From assembly GCA_964486055.1 (NCBI GenBank), contig CAZALE010000003.1, positions 1-64,000 on the forward strand: a DNA stretch of 64,000 bases, in the 5' to 3' direction. Positions 35,450-44,873 of the stretch are shown here, in pieces; the first letter of the stretch is position 1; every line of letters starts with the position of its first letter. The notes beneath the pieces were generated by a model. That model was not told the DNA's origin. It saw nothing but the letters and a program-made list of their open reading frames with translations, and did not search any database. Source of the DNA: J014 sp964486055. GTDB taxonomy: Bacteria > Acidobacteriota > Blastocatellia > Pyrinomonadales > Pyrinomonadaceae. The position numbers were made by a program, and so were the translations under genes.

Positions 35450-37012
35450 ATGATAAAATCTTTGGTGATGAAGGGCCTGCCATTACATGTCAAAACGGCC
35501 ATTTTTGCATCCCTGATTTCAATGATGGCTTTAGTATCCAGTCTTCTGATTTTCAGTTTCACTGCAGCTAGGCGTTTTCAGCAGGAGCAGAAACAACTAG
35601 CCACTTTGCAAGCTGAAAATCTTGCTGAACAACTTTCAATGAATGCTGATTTGATCGAGTCAGATTCACTTCAAAACCTCATAGAGTTCGTTGGAGATGC
35701 AAGCCCGTCAATATTATTGATTCGAGTATGGAAATACAAAGACGATGATTTTACTGAAATTGCTAATTACATCAGGGATGATTCAATTTCTGAATCTCTG
35801 GAGCCTGACGTTGTAGATGCGTTGCGTAAGAATGTAAGGTCCTCTTGGGTGAAGCCGGCTGCTCCTGACGAAAGAAAATCGCTTTTCAGGGTATTTTCTC
35901 CTATATCTCAAGATGAACGTCTATTAGGCGCAGTTGAAATAGTTGAACAACCAGATACGATTACATCGATTGCCAGTGATTACCTACCAAGTCTTTTATG
36001 GATAGTTCTGGTAGTTTTCATCATTACAAATCTAGCCTTTTATTTGTTTTTTCAGAGTTGGATTTATAAGCCAATTGAGGGTTTGTTGAATCTTTCCTCG
36101 GGTGATATTGAAAAACTACCCACAGGGAACGAGTTTCGAATATTGTCAGATAAGTTTAATGAAATGGTAAGCCAACTAAAGCAATTGACACACGAGAGAG
36201 AGCGGCAGAATGAAATTCTACAACAAAAGATAGCTGAGGCTACGGCCGAGTTAAAGCAAAAAAATGAGCAACTTGAGAATGCTCATCTAGAATTATTTTC
36301 CGTTTACAGAAAAATGCGTGAGATGGAAAGATTAGCAGCTGCAGGACAGATAACCGCCCAGCTCGCGCACGAAGTGGCAACTCCTTTGAGCATAATAAGT
36401 GGGCATGCTCAATTATTGAAGACTGTAATACCGGAGGAATCTAAGGAGGCAAAACGGCTAGCCCTGATTATCGAGCAGATTGAAAGGATAGAAAAGATTG
36501 TACGGGAAGCGCTTAGCAGAACTCGTCTAGGAGTCAGTAATCAGAAACTACTTGATCTGAATGCATTGCTCAGCAATATCTTTGAGATTGTTGAGCCGAT
36601 ACTACAAGAGAATAAAATCGACGTCGAGTTTGACGCGAATGAAGAGCTACCGAACATTCTGGGCGACGCTGATCGCCTTCAGCAAGTTTTTCTTAATCTT
36701 ATTAATAACTCCCTCGATGCAATGCCTAATGGAGGAAAAATTTACATCAAAACTTATTCTGAACAAGATCACGTCATTGTAGAATTTGCTGACACAGGTC
36801 ATGGTTTCTCAGAAGAAGCCATGGCTAATCTCTTCAGGCCTTTGTTTACGACGAAACAACCAGGCAAAGGAACTGGCTTGGGACTCTTTGTAATTCGTGA
36901 GATTCTTCAGGAGCATAATGCTGAAATAATGCTGGAGAGCCGTGTAGGAGAATCTGCTCATTTCAGGATAGTTTTTAAGAAAGCGCAGTCATCCTCTAAT
37001 AATCATAACTGA
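35450..37012 (+). CDS. membrane sensor histidine kinase
   Basis: The protein has 520 residues. Transmembrane segments at about 18-38 and 181-203 enclose a periplasmic sensor of 140 residues without a recognised fold. HAMP is at about 205-255, followed by a coiled coil. The dimerisation and phosphorylation helix has AQLAHEVATPLSI with His 307. The ATPase domain has NLINNSLDAM (N box), DTGHGFS (G1) and GKGTGLGLFVI (G2). The likely partner is the sigma-54 response regulator 3.6 kb downstream, since kinases of this NtrB/AtoS type pair with NtrC-like regulators. The signal is unknown. Confidence 0.9.
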   Translation: MIKSLVMKGLPLHVKTAIFASLISMMALVSSLLIFSFTAARRFQQEQKQLATLQAENLAEQLSMNADLIESDSLQNLIEFVGDASPSILLIRVWKYKDDDFTEIANYIRDDSISESLEPDVVDALRKNVRSSWVKPAAPDERKSLFRVFSPISQDERLLGAVEIVEQPDTITSIASDYLPSLLWIVLVVFIITNLAFYLFFQSWIYKPIEGLLNLSSGDIEKLPTGNEFRILSDKFNEMVSQLKQLTHERERQNEILQQKIAEATAELKQKNEQLENAHLELFSVYRKMREMERLAAAGQITAQLAHEVATPLSIISGHAQLLKTVIPEESKEAKRLALIIEQIERIEKIVREALSRTRLGVSNQKLLDLNALLSNIFEIVEPILQENKIDVEFDANEELPNILGDADRLQQVFLNLINNSLDAMPNGGKIYIKTYSEQDHVIVEFADTGHGFSEEAMANLFRPLFTTKQPGKGTGLGLFVIREILQEHNAEIMLESRVGESAHFRIVFKKAQSSSNNHN

Positions 37013-37334
37013 CCACAGTACTTCATAGCTAATCAGGCAGCATGCGTCCCAGTATACGCTACCTTAAGTTAACGTGATTTCATGTTTATCCAAACATGCC
37101 AGCTTGAAATGAGAATCAGTTCTCAGAGAAAGCCCCAATCACTGAGGTAAAGGAGTTTTACATTCTGCAATTGTCATTGAAACTAACTGATTCGATCGTG
37201 GCATTTTTGCATATTCCACATTTTTGTCGCACTTTCATCAATATTTCTCAAGGCTATGCGTTTTGAAGTGTCGATGAAGACTAGAGAAATGTTTCGGAGG
37301 CAAGGGCACACATCTTGCTAAGTAGTAGATATGT
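37013..37334. promoter_or_regulatory. 322-bp intergenic region before the polysaccharide gene
   Basis: It contains a perfect 7-bp palindromic hairpin, CATGTTT-ATCC-AAACATG, at 37081-37098, without a T-run, which could be an operator. I looked for a sigma-54 promoter (GG-N10-GC) because an NtrC-type regulator is encoded downstream. The best candidate, TGGCATTTTTGC near 37198, has the wrong spacing, so no such promoter is claimed. Confidence 0.35.
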
Positions 37335-40300
37335 ATGAAGTCAAAAACCCAAATTTTTCATGCTAGTAACGGAGATAGACGTAAGATAATTAACACTTTC
37401 ATTTATGGATCTGCACTTATCTTTTCCATAATATCGACAGTTTTTCTATACAGCTTATTCAGCTCACCTAGACTCGAAGGTTATAAACTAAGCAGCAAAC
37501 AGATTCAGTTGAGGCATGCGGATACAGTGGATGAACAGCCTAGTTTATCCATATCAATCGAGCATCAAGACTCTAGTAATCCTGTCATAGTTGGTTTTTA
37601 CGTAAATTATGATGACTCAAGCTATGCATCTTTGAAACGTAACCTGGATAGAATCGATTGGCTTGCGCCAGAGTGGATGAACCTGGGGACAGATGGTGTT
37701 GGATTTTATCCAGATGAAAAGGTATTTTCGTTATTATCCGAAAGGCAAAAGAAGCTTCCGGTGCTTCCGCTAGTACAGAATTATTCGAATCAGGCATGGA
37801 ATACGCAAATTCTCGAGCAGTGGCTGAAGAGCGCTGAGCGCCGTGAGAAATTAGTGGATTCATTGTTGAAATTAACTGAAGATAATCATTTTGCAGGGAT
37901 TGTAATCGATTTTGAGGAAGTCCCAAAGCATCTACAAGGTGCTCTACTGGACTTCATGAAATCGCTCTCTGAAAAATTTCATTCAAAGAATCTTTTGATT
38001 GCTCAAGCTGTGCCATTCGATAATCCAGATTGGGATTACAAAGCATATGCACAGCGATCTGATTACCTAATGCTTATGGCATATGATGAGCATTGGAGCG
38101 TCAGTAGACCTGGCCCAATAGCCTCACAACAGTGGTTTGAGAAGGTGCTCAGTAAAAGATTTACTGAATTGGATCCAAATAAAACGATCATTTGTATTGG
38201 AAACTATGGCTATGATTGGTCAAATCGTAGCAAAGAGGCTAAAGAACTTTCTTTTCAGGAAGCAGTTTTATCCGCTAGAGATTCTGAAGCTGAGATCAAG
38301 TTTGATAGCGCCACTATGAATCCATTTTTTGAGTTTGAGGAGGAGGACGGTTCATATCATAAAGTCTGGTTTTTAGATGCTGTGACTGCTTTTAATCAGA
38401 CTCAAAAAGCTTTAGCATACAAACCATTTGGCTTTGCATTGTGGAGATTAGGTTCGGAGGATCCGAGTATCTGGGAAGTTTTCGGAGCTAACAAAACACT
38501 AAAACCAGATCTAGAGGGAATGAAACGAATTAACTATGGTTATGATATAGATTTTGAGGGAACCGGTGAAATTTTGCAGGTTGTTGCGTATCCGGAGGAA
38601 GGGCGTAGAAACCTAAAACTTAATGATAGGGGGGAAATCATAAATGAGAGCTATGTAAAGATACCATCAGGTTACGTCATAAAGAGGACCGGAGATCGCC
38701 CCGGTTTAGTTGCACTGACATTTGACGATGGTCCGGATCCAGTGTGGACCCCGAAGATTTTAGATATACTGAAAGCTGAACATGTAAAAGCAACATTTTT
38801 CATTGTTGGAGCAAATGGAGAAGCTAACCCGGATTTAGTAAAAAGAATTGTAGAAGAAGGACATGACATAGGTAACCACTCATTCACTCATCCAAATTTA
38901 GGGGAAACTCCTGCAAAGGTAGTGGATTTGGAGTTAAATGCTACGCAGAGATTGATTCAATCGTTGACGGGGCGTGGCACAATTTTATTTCGTCCGCCGT
39001 ATTTCGGTGATGCAGAACCGCAAACATCGACAGAGGTCGAGCCCATAGTGGAAGCTGATAGATTAGGCTATATCACGATAGGATTGCATATTGACCCTGC
39101 AGATTGGAAGATGCCCGGAGCCGATGTGATAGCTACGCGAACAATAGACGCGATCACAAATCCATCGGAGGAAGAGGAAAAAAGGGGACAAGTGGTGCTT
39201 TTGCACGATAGTGGTGGGGATAGATCTCAGACTGTAGAAGCACTACCAAAAATAATCGAGACATTAAGATCTAAGGGATATCAATTTGTCACCGTGTCGG
39301 AGTTGGCCGGTATACCTCGTGATAAAGCCTTACCGCCAGTTGCCGCAGAGGAAAAAATTGTCACAGACGTCGATAAAATTGCATTTTCTGGATTATGGAT
39401 GATCGAGAAAGCTGTAAAGTACATCTTTTTGCTGGGAATATCGCTTGGTTTGTTGAGATTTCTGATTCTGTTGTCTCTATCTTTTAGTTCGAAGTTAATG
39501 AAAAGAGACCTTAAAAAAAGTATCCAGCCTTTTGTTTCTGTGATTGTTCCGGCATTCAATGAAAGTAAGGTTATTTCGAAGAATCTGAAAAGTTTACTGA
39601 AGTCGGATTATCCTGCATTTGAGATAATAGTGGTCGATGACGGATCTACAGATGATACATTCGATGTTGTGCGCGCACAATTCCAGGATGAAAAGCGATT
39701 ATCGGTCTTTCGAATAGAAAATTCAGGGAAAGCGGAGGCGCTTAATTTTGGTATAAAGAGGGCTAAGGGAGACATATTGATAACTTTGGATGCTGACACG
39801 CTTTTCATGCCTAATACTATAAAGGAGCTTGTTAAACATTTTGGTGATGAAAGAGTTGGAGCAGTAGCGGGGAACGCAAAAATTGGTAATAGGCTGAATC
39901 TAGTCACCAATTGGCAGGCTATTGAATACATAGCGTCTCAAAATTTAGAGAGACGTGCATTGCAGATGATTAATGCGATCACGGTAGTTCCAGGTGCTGT
40001 CGGAGCATGGCGAAGATCTGCACTGGAGCAGGCCGGATATTTTCAGTCTGATACATTAGCTGAAGATCAGGATCTGACAATAAGAATCAGAATGCTAGGC
40101 TATCGCATAGTTTATGCAGATAATGCGATAGCCTATACGGAAGCTCCTGATACTGTCGGAGGGTTGATAAGACAACGATATAGATGGGCCTTCGGAACGT
40201 TACAATGTATGTGGAAACACCGCAAAGCGTTTCTTAATCCAAAGTTCGGCACACTAGGGTTGCTAGCTATGCCAAATACATGGATTTTTCAGATAATGTT

Positions 40301-40655
40301 TCCACTAGTAGCACCACTTATGGAGCTAGCATTTTTGGTCTCCTTACTACAATGCGCCTTTCAGTTTTTTGCACACTCAAATGAATTCTCTCTTTCTACA
40401 TTTTCAACTGTTGCACTCTATTACGGTTTGTTTTTGCTGGTCGACGCGCTCTCTGGTCTAACTGCATTCTTGTTCGAGCCATCTGAACGAAAAGGACTAT
40501 TCTTATATTTTCTGACTCAAAGATTTGGCTATCGTCAGCTTGGATACTTCGTTATTCTTAAGTCAATAAGGTCGGCTCTAGAGGGAGTTAGAGTTGGATG
40601 GAATAAAGTAGAAAGAAAAGCGACAGTTTTAGAAATATATGAGTCAGCGAGCTAA
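37335..40655 (+). CDS. three-domain polysaccharide enzyme: GH18-like + NodB deacetylase + GT2 synthase
   Basis: The protein has 1,106 residues. A membrane anchor lies at about 22-44. A GH18-like domain covers about 70-395, with GIVIDFEEVP near residue 194 as the catalytic acid loop. A NodB polysaccharide deacetylase covers about 455-665, with LTFDDGPDP, GHDIGNHSFTHPN and FRPPYFGD for metal and acetate binding. A membrane helix follows near 690. A processive GT2 covers about 725-1000, with IVVDDGSTDD, DADT, EDQDLTIRIRMLG and the QxxRW-type RQRYRWAFG. Several C-terminal membrane helices end it. One chain could thus make, deacetylate and trim an N-acetylhexosamine polymer such as poly-GlcNAc. 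The product is inferred. The next gene starts inside its last codons. Confidence 0.88.
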   Translation: MKSKTQIFHASNGDRRKIINTFIYGSALIFSIISTVFLYSLFSSPRLEGYKLSSKQIQLRHADTVDEQPSLSISIEHQDSSNPVIVGFYVNYDDSSYASLKRNLDRIDWLAPEWMNLGTDGVGFYPDEKVFSLLSERQKKLPVLPLVQNYSNQAWNTQILEQWLKSAERREKLVDSLLKLTEDNHFAGIVIDFEEVPKHLQGALLDFMKSLSEKFHSKNLLIAQAVPFDNPDWDYKAYAQRSDYLMLMAYDEHWSVSRPGPIASQQWFEKVLSKRFTELDPNKTIICIGNYGYDWSNRSKEAKELSFQEAVLSARDSEAEIKFDSATMNPFFEFEEEDGSYHKVWFLDAVTAFNQTQKALAYKPFGFALWRLGSEDPSIWEVFGANKTLKPDLEGMKRINYGYDIDFEGTGEILQVVAYPEEGRRNLKLNDRGEIINESYVKIPSGYVIKRTGDRPGLVALTFDDGPDPVWTPKILDILKAEHVKATFFIVGANGEANPDLVKRIVEEGHDIGNHSFTHPNLGETPAKVVDLELNATQRLIQSLTGRGTILFRPPYFGDAEPQTSTEVEPIVEADRLGYITIGLHIDPADWKMPGADVIATRTIDAITNPSEEEEKRGQVVLLHDSGGDRSQTVEALPKIIETLRSKGYQFVTVSELAGIPRDKALPPVAAEEKIVTDVDKIAFSGLWMIEKAVKYIFLLGISLGLLRFLILLSLSFSSKLMKRDLKKSIQPFVSVIVPAFNESKVISKNLKSLLKSDYPAFEIIVVDDGSTDDTFDVVRAQFQDEKRLSVFRIENSGKAEALNFGIKRAKGDILITLDADTLFMPNTIKELVKHFGDERVGAVAGNAKIGNRLNLVTNWQAIEYIASQNLERRALQMINAITVVPGAVGAWRRSALEQAGYFQSDTLAEDQDLTIRIRMLGYRIVYADNAIAYTEAPDTVGGLIRQRYRWAFGTLQCMWKHRKAFLNPKFGTLGLLAMPNTWIFQIMFPLVAPLMELAFLVSLLQCAFQFFAHSNEFSLSTFSTVALYYGLFLLVDALSGLTAFLFEPSERKGLFLYFLTQRFGYRQLGYFVILKSIRSALEGVRVGWNKVERKATVLEIYESAS

Positions 40656-41988
40656 AACGATTTTAATAATCGATGATGATAAGGCCTCTTGTGATCTTTT
40701 GAGCGAGATTTTGGGAGATTGTGGATGGAAAACGCTTTCGGCTCAATCGCCACAGGAGGCACTAAAACTCGTAGGCGAGGAAGTAATAGACCTGGTGATA
40801 AGCGACATAAATTTGGAGGCAGACATCTCTGGAATAGATATACTACGGAGATTAAAAGGACAAATGCCGGTTGTGCTGATAACCGGATTTGGATCTTTAG
40901 AATCTGCGATTGAAGCCATTAAAGAGGGCGCATTTGATTTTATCTCAAAGCCATTTAAGGTTGAGGAAATCATCTCGGTCGTGAAGAGAGCCTTGGAAAC
41001 TAACTCACAAGAGAAAAAGCATGAAAGCACAGAGTTTTTGTCTGGGATGTTGATAGGTAGAACTCCTGTGATGATTGAATTGTATAAGGACATCGCACGT
41101 GCAGCAATGGCTCGCTCTACGGTTTTGATTACTGGTGAAAGTGGGACCGGCAAGGAGTTGGTTGCAAGAGCGATACATCAGCACTCCCTGAGAAAAGAAA
41201 AACCCTTTGTTGCTGTCAATTGTGGTGCCTTGACTGAATCCTTATTAGAAGCAGAGTTATTCGGGCATACAAAAGGAGCTTTCACTGGTGCGGTTTTCGA
41301 TCGTCGTGGATTATGGGAAGAGGCCGATGGTGGGACATTGTTTTTGGACGAGATAGGAGAGACATCGCCTGCAATGCAAGTTAAACTTTTAAGAGCTTTG
41401 CAAGAGGGGGAGATAAAACGTGTTGGCTCATCCCAGACCAAAAAGGTTGATGTTCGCGTGATAGCTGCCACTAACAGAAATTTAGAGGATGAAGTCAAGA
41501 AAGGAAATTTTCGTGAGGATTTATTCTATAGACTGAGTGTGATAACCATACACGTACCGCCATTGCGCGATCGAGTTGAAGATATCCCTCTTCTAGCAGA
41601 AAAGTTTTTAAATAAGATCTCCGCAGAAATGAACCGTCCGCAACTTCGTTTTTCCGAGCAAGCCATGAGAATCATGCAAAATTATGAGTGGCGTGGAAAC
41701 GTGCGTGAACTAGAGTCAGTTGTCGAATACTCTGCCTTGCGAGCTAAAGGTAAGGAAATACTTCCCGAAGATTTACCCGTAAAATTACTCTCAGAGGAGA
41801 CAAAATCCCAAAATTCGTATCTCTCGCGATTTTATGCAGATTTACCTAGCCTTGAAGAGCTGGAGAAACGCTATCTAATCTATGTCCTGGAGAAAACCGC
41901 TGGTAATCGCACAAAGGCAGCTGAAATACTCGGTGTTGACAGAAGAACTCTCTACCGAATGGCTGAGAGATTTGGAATACAACTTTGA
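40639..41988 (+). CDS. sigma-54-dependent response regulator (NtrC family)
   Basis: The protein has 449 residues. The receiver domain (1-120) carries the phosphorylated Asp 56 in LVISDINLE. The AAA+ domain (about 138-370) has Walker A GESGTGKE at 166-173, the sigma-54-contacting GAFTGA at 213-218 and FLDEIGE as Walker B. A Fis-type helix-turn-helix ends the protein (NRTKAAEILGVDRRTLYRM). When phosphorylated it opens sigma-54 promoters. The start overlaps the polysaccharide gene by 17 bases, so it is translationally coupled to it. The kinase at 35450 is the probable partner. Confidence 0.93.
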   Translation: MSQRAKTILIIDDDKASCDLLSEILGDCGWKTLSAQSPQEALKLVGEEVIDLVISDINLEADISGIDILRRLKGQMPVVLITGFGSLESAIEAIKEGAFDFISKPFKVEEIISVVKRALETNSQEKKHESTEFLSGMLIGRTPVMIELYKDIARAAMARSTVLITGESGTGKELVARAIHQHSLRKEKPFVAVNCGALTESLLEAELFGHTKGAFTGAVFDRRGLWEEADGGTLFLDEIGETSPAMQVKLLRALQEGEIKRVGSSQTKKVDVRVIAATNRNLEDEVKKGNFREDLFYRLSVITIHVPPLRDRVEDIPLLAEKFLNKISAEMNRPQLRFSEQAMRIMQNYEWRGNVRELESVVEYSALRAKGKEILPEDLPVKLLSEETKSQNSYLSRFYADLPSLEELEKRYLIYVLEKTAGNRTKAAEILGVDRRTLYRMAERFGIQL

Positions 41989-42027
41989 ACTTCTGATCAA
42001 ATTTAAGTCTTGCTAAACTTAGGTAAT

Positions 42028-43080
42028 GTGAGAGTTTTAAAGATTCTAGTAGTCTTGTCAGTCTCTTTGATTCTAGTAATAGTTTTATCAGTTTTTTGGT
42101 TTTACAGGTCCTTAAATGAACCTATTTATCACGACAAAGCCGATCAATTCATTCAAATTCCCAAGGGTGCTGGCACTCAAAAGATACTGGATATCTTAGT
42201 CTCGGAAGGAATTTTACAAAATCGTTATCCTCTAATGATCTATCTAAAATTGTTTGCTGATGAAGGTAAGTTAAAATCTGGGGAATATCAGTTTCCTTCT
42301 CCGATCACAGCGCTGCAAATATTGGAGGAGCTGCAGAAAGGACAGGAGCGCGTCATAAAAATTACCATACCTGAGGGATGGACAAGATTCGACATAGCCA
42401 GAAGATTAGCCGAGAAACTAACATCAGACCCACCAAGATCTGAGCGAGAGATTTTGGAATTAATGAATGACACAAGCTTGATAAGGGATTTTGATCCCCT
42501 AGCCAAGAATCTAGAAGGATATTTGTATCCTGACACTTACATTTTTCCTGTTAATTCCAAACCCACAGATGTGATTAGAAGGATGGTTGACCAATTTCGT
42601 AAAATCTGGAAACCTGAGTGGACAGAGAGAGCAAGACAGATGGGAATGCAGCCCAGAGACATAGTAATAATAGCATCCCTGATTGAAACTGAAACCAAAA
42701 TGCCGCAGGAGAAACCGCTTGTAGCTTCCGTGATATACAACCGTCTAAGGCGTGGAATCCCATTGGGAATTGACCAAACAGTGGTTTATATAGCTAAGAT
42801 GGAGAACCGATGGGACGGTATAATACATGTGAGTGATATTAATTCTAACTCTCCTTACAATACGAGAAAATTTACCGGATTACCACCAGGTCCTATAGCC
42901 TCTCCATCGGCGAGCTCAATTGAGGCAGCGTTGAATCCTGCGCAAACGGACTACTTGTACTATGTTTTAGACGCAGAGAAAAAAGATGGTTCACATAAGT
43001 TTCACATCTCCGCAAAGGATTTTGAGATAGATAAAAGAGCTTATCAACAATGGCTCGAGGAACAACGGAGATCTAAATAA
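42028..43080 (+). CDS. mltG: endolytic murein transglycosylase MltG
   Basis: About 350 residues. Start chosen at the GTG 42028, directly before the membrane anchor (VLKILVVLSVSLILVIVL); a TTG at 42010 is an alternative. A LysM-like region covers about 40-110. The catalytic YceG domain has IIASLIETETKMP with the active-site Glu, YNRLRRGIPLGIDQTV and TRKFTGLPPGPIASPS. It cuts nascent glycan strands in the inner-membrane periplasm and helps end peptidoglycan polymerisation. The gene follows the regulator by 39 bp and is followed after 3 bp by the ImmA-like gene, so an operon is likely. Confidence 0.93.
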   Translation: MRVLKILVVLSVSLILVIVLSVFWFYRSLNEPIYHDKADQFIQIPKGAGTQKILDILVSEGILQNRYPLMIYLKLFADEGKLKSGEYQFPSPITALQILEELQKGQERVIKITIPEGWTRFDIARRLAEKLTSDPPRSEREILELMNDTSLIRDFDPLAKNLEGYLYPDTYIFPVNSKPTDVIRRMVDQFRKIWKPEWTERARQMGMQPRDIVIIASLIETETKMPQEKPLVASVIYNRLRRGIPLGIDQTVVYIAKMENRWDGIIHVSDINSNSPYNTRKFTGLPPGPIASPSASSIEAALNPAQTDYLYYVLDAEKKDGSHKFHISAKDFEIDKRAYQQWLEEQRRSK

Positions 43081-43083
43081 AAG

Positions 43084-43731
43084 ATGCTTGAAGGAAGGCT
43101 ACCCCCTACAGAAAAAGGGAAAGTTTATGAACTAAAAGCGCTAGCCATAAGGGATTTTGCCGGGCTGGACAAAATTGATGCCCCTCTAGATCCGTTTAAA
43201 CTTGCGAAATATGCTGGATTAGCCGTTGTTTCTTTTGAAGAAATAAAATCTTTTCTTTCAGAGAAAACCCTCAAGCAATTACTTGATGCAGACAAAGATT
43301 CATGGTCAGGTGGGGTTTGTTCTAAGCCATTGCCTGACGGAAGACGCTTGATAATTTTAAACCCAACTCACGGCAAAAATAGACAGAGAGCCACCTTGAT
43401 GGAAGAAATATGCCACGTATTTTTAGGTCATCGGCCGTCAAAGATCGTCTTAAACTCTAAAAAAGAGGAAAAACTACGGGAATACAGGCGTGAAATCGAA
43501 GAGGAGGCATACTCTGTAGGGGCGGCCGCCTTGGTACCATATCAAGCGCTATATCAGATGGTTATGGATGGTATGTCGGCCGGTAGTATAGCCAAGCACT
43601 TCAGAGTTAGCCGCAAGCTAGTTGAGTATCGAATAAAAGTGACAAAACTATGGCAATTGTACCTTCAAAATCAAGAGCTTAGTCGGGAAAATCAACAATC
43701 TATGCACAGCAAAAGTACTGAAGAGAGTTGA
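43084..43731 (+). CDS. ImmA/IrrE-like protein with altered zinc motif
   Basis: The protein has 215 residues. The DUF955 (ImmA/IrrE) peptidase core is visible: VCSKPLPDGRRLIILNPTH before the motif, MEEICHVFLGH at 106-116, and EEEAYSVGAAALVP with the third ligand position near 140. The usual HExxH reads EExxH (Glu 107 in place of the first zinc His), so peptidase activity may be changed or lost, although variant members exist. After it comes a helix-turn-helix-like segment, GSIAKHFRVSRKLVEYRI, near 178. It starts 3 bp after mltG. The partner is unknown. Confidence 0.75.
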   Translation: MLEGRLPPTEKGKVYELKALAIRDFAGLDKIDAPLDPFKLAKYAGLAVVSFEEIKSFLSEKTLKQLLDADKDSWSGGVCSKPLPDGRRLIILNPTHGKNRQRATLMEEICHVFLGHRPSKIVLNSKKEEKLREYRREIEEEAYSVGAAALVPYQALYQMVMDGMSAGSIAKHFRVSRKLVEYRIKVTKLWQLYLQNQELSRENQQSMHSKSTEES

Positions 43732-43820
43732 GTTTTCTGTAGCGCATAATGATTTACTCGCCCAGAACCCAAAACTAGAGATACTCGCTTGTTCAAATCG
43801 CCCGAACCTAGTAGATCCTG

Positions 43821-44873
43821 CTATTTTTTATCTTCAGCTATCTCTGGTGAGCTCGACGATTTCGGGGATAAATTGATGTCTTCGATTAATGCACGGAGAT
43901 TTTTGAGCTCGTTTTTGATTTTTTCGAGATTTTTTATGTGTGCGTGGAGTCGTTTATATTCATTAAGAGGTTGAATTGGTGTACCCCACCAAACTCCGGG
44001 TTTAACTATTTTTCCAGGCAAGACTCCTGCTTGTGAACCGATTACTGCACCCTTTCTTATGGTTACATGATCTCCTATTCCCACTTGACCGCCGATTATG
44101 CAATCATCCTCAATTGTAACGCTACCGGATATGCCAGTTTGCGCTGCGATTACCACACGTTTCCCAATATTGACATTGTGCCCTACGTGAACTAAGTTAT
44201 CTATTTTGGTTCCTTCGCCGATGCGAGTTTCGCCTAGAGCACCTCTATCAATACAACTATTTGCTCCGATCTCCACGTCATTTTCAATAACCACACTGCC
44301 TATCTGCGGAAATTTCACATAGCGATCCGAATCTCTGACAAAACCGAAACCATCGGCTCCAATGATCACTCCCGCATGAATCATGCAATTATCGCCAATG
44401 GTTACATTGTCGTATATGACACAGTTAGGAAAGATAATACAGGAGTGGCCAATCTTAACATTACGTCCTATTCTCACTCCATCAAAAATCACACATCCTT
44501 TGCCGATCTTTGAGTTCTCTCCGATCACGACGTAGTTTCCGATGAAATTAGCATGGACATCCGCATTTTGTGCCAGGACTGCGGTTTTGCTCCAGCCGCT
44601 AGGCAAGTCGGGCTGATGCAAAAGTGCGGCTACCTTGGCGAATGCAAGCTTTGGATTTTTTACTCTTATTATGCTGCATTTTACATTTATGTTTGTTGAT
44701 TCAGGAACGATTAAGCAAGAAGCTTGAGGTTCGACCTTTAGCTTGCTTTCGTTTTCGATGAAGGCTATTTCGTTTTTGGTCGCAGTGCTGAGATCAGCGA
44801 CTCTGAGTATTTCTATTTCAGAATCACCCTCAACCTCAGCACCTAGAAAATCAGCTATTTGCCGGATTTTCAT
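43821..44873 (-). CDS. lpxD: UDP-3-O-acylglucosamine N-acyltransferase
   Basis: The protein has 350 residues. The N-terminal uridine-binding domain covers about 1-100. The left-handed beta-helix follows, built from hexapeptide repeats (IGENSKIGKGCVIFDG, IGDNCMIHAGVIIGADGFGF, IDNLVHVGHNVNIG) with the catalytic His in LVHVGHN. It adds the second acyl chain in lipid A synthesis, evidence for an LPS-type outer membrane. The C-terminal 40 residues form a helix with Asp/Ser-rich end. It overlaps the stop of the peroxidase gene by four bases. No other lpx gene is in the window. Confidence 0.95.
   Translation of the reverse strand: MKIRQIADFLGAEVEGDSEIEILRVADLSTATKNEIAFIENESKLKVEPQASCLIVPESTNINVKCSIIRVKNPKLAFAKVAALLHQPDLPSGWSKTAVLAQNADVHANFIGNYVVIGENSKIGKGCVIFDGVRIGRNVKIGHSCIIFPNCVIYDNVTIGDNCMIHAGVIIGADGFGFVRDSDRYVKFPQIGSVVIENDVEIGANSCIDRGALGETRIGEGTKIDNLVHVGHNVNIGKRVVIAAQTGISGSVTIEDDCIIGGQVGIGDHVTIRKGAVIGSQAGVLPGKIVKPGVWWGTPIQPLNEYKRLHAHIKNLEKIKNELKNLRALIEDINLSPKSSSSPEIAEDKK

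Noticed and set aside
37190..37225. Sigma-54 promoter TGGCATTTTTGC
   Set aside because: GG and GC are separated by 7 instead of 10 bases, so the factor would not fit.
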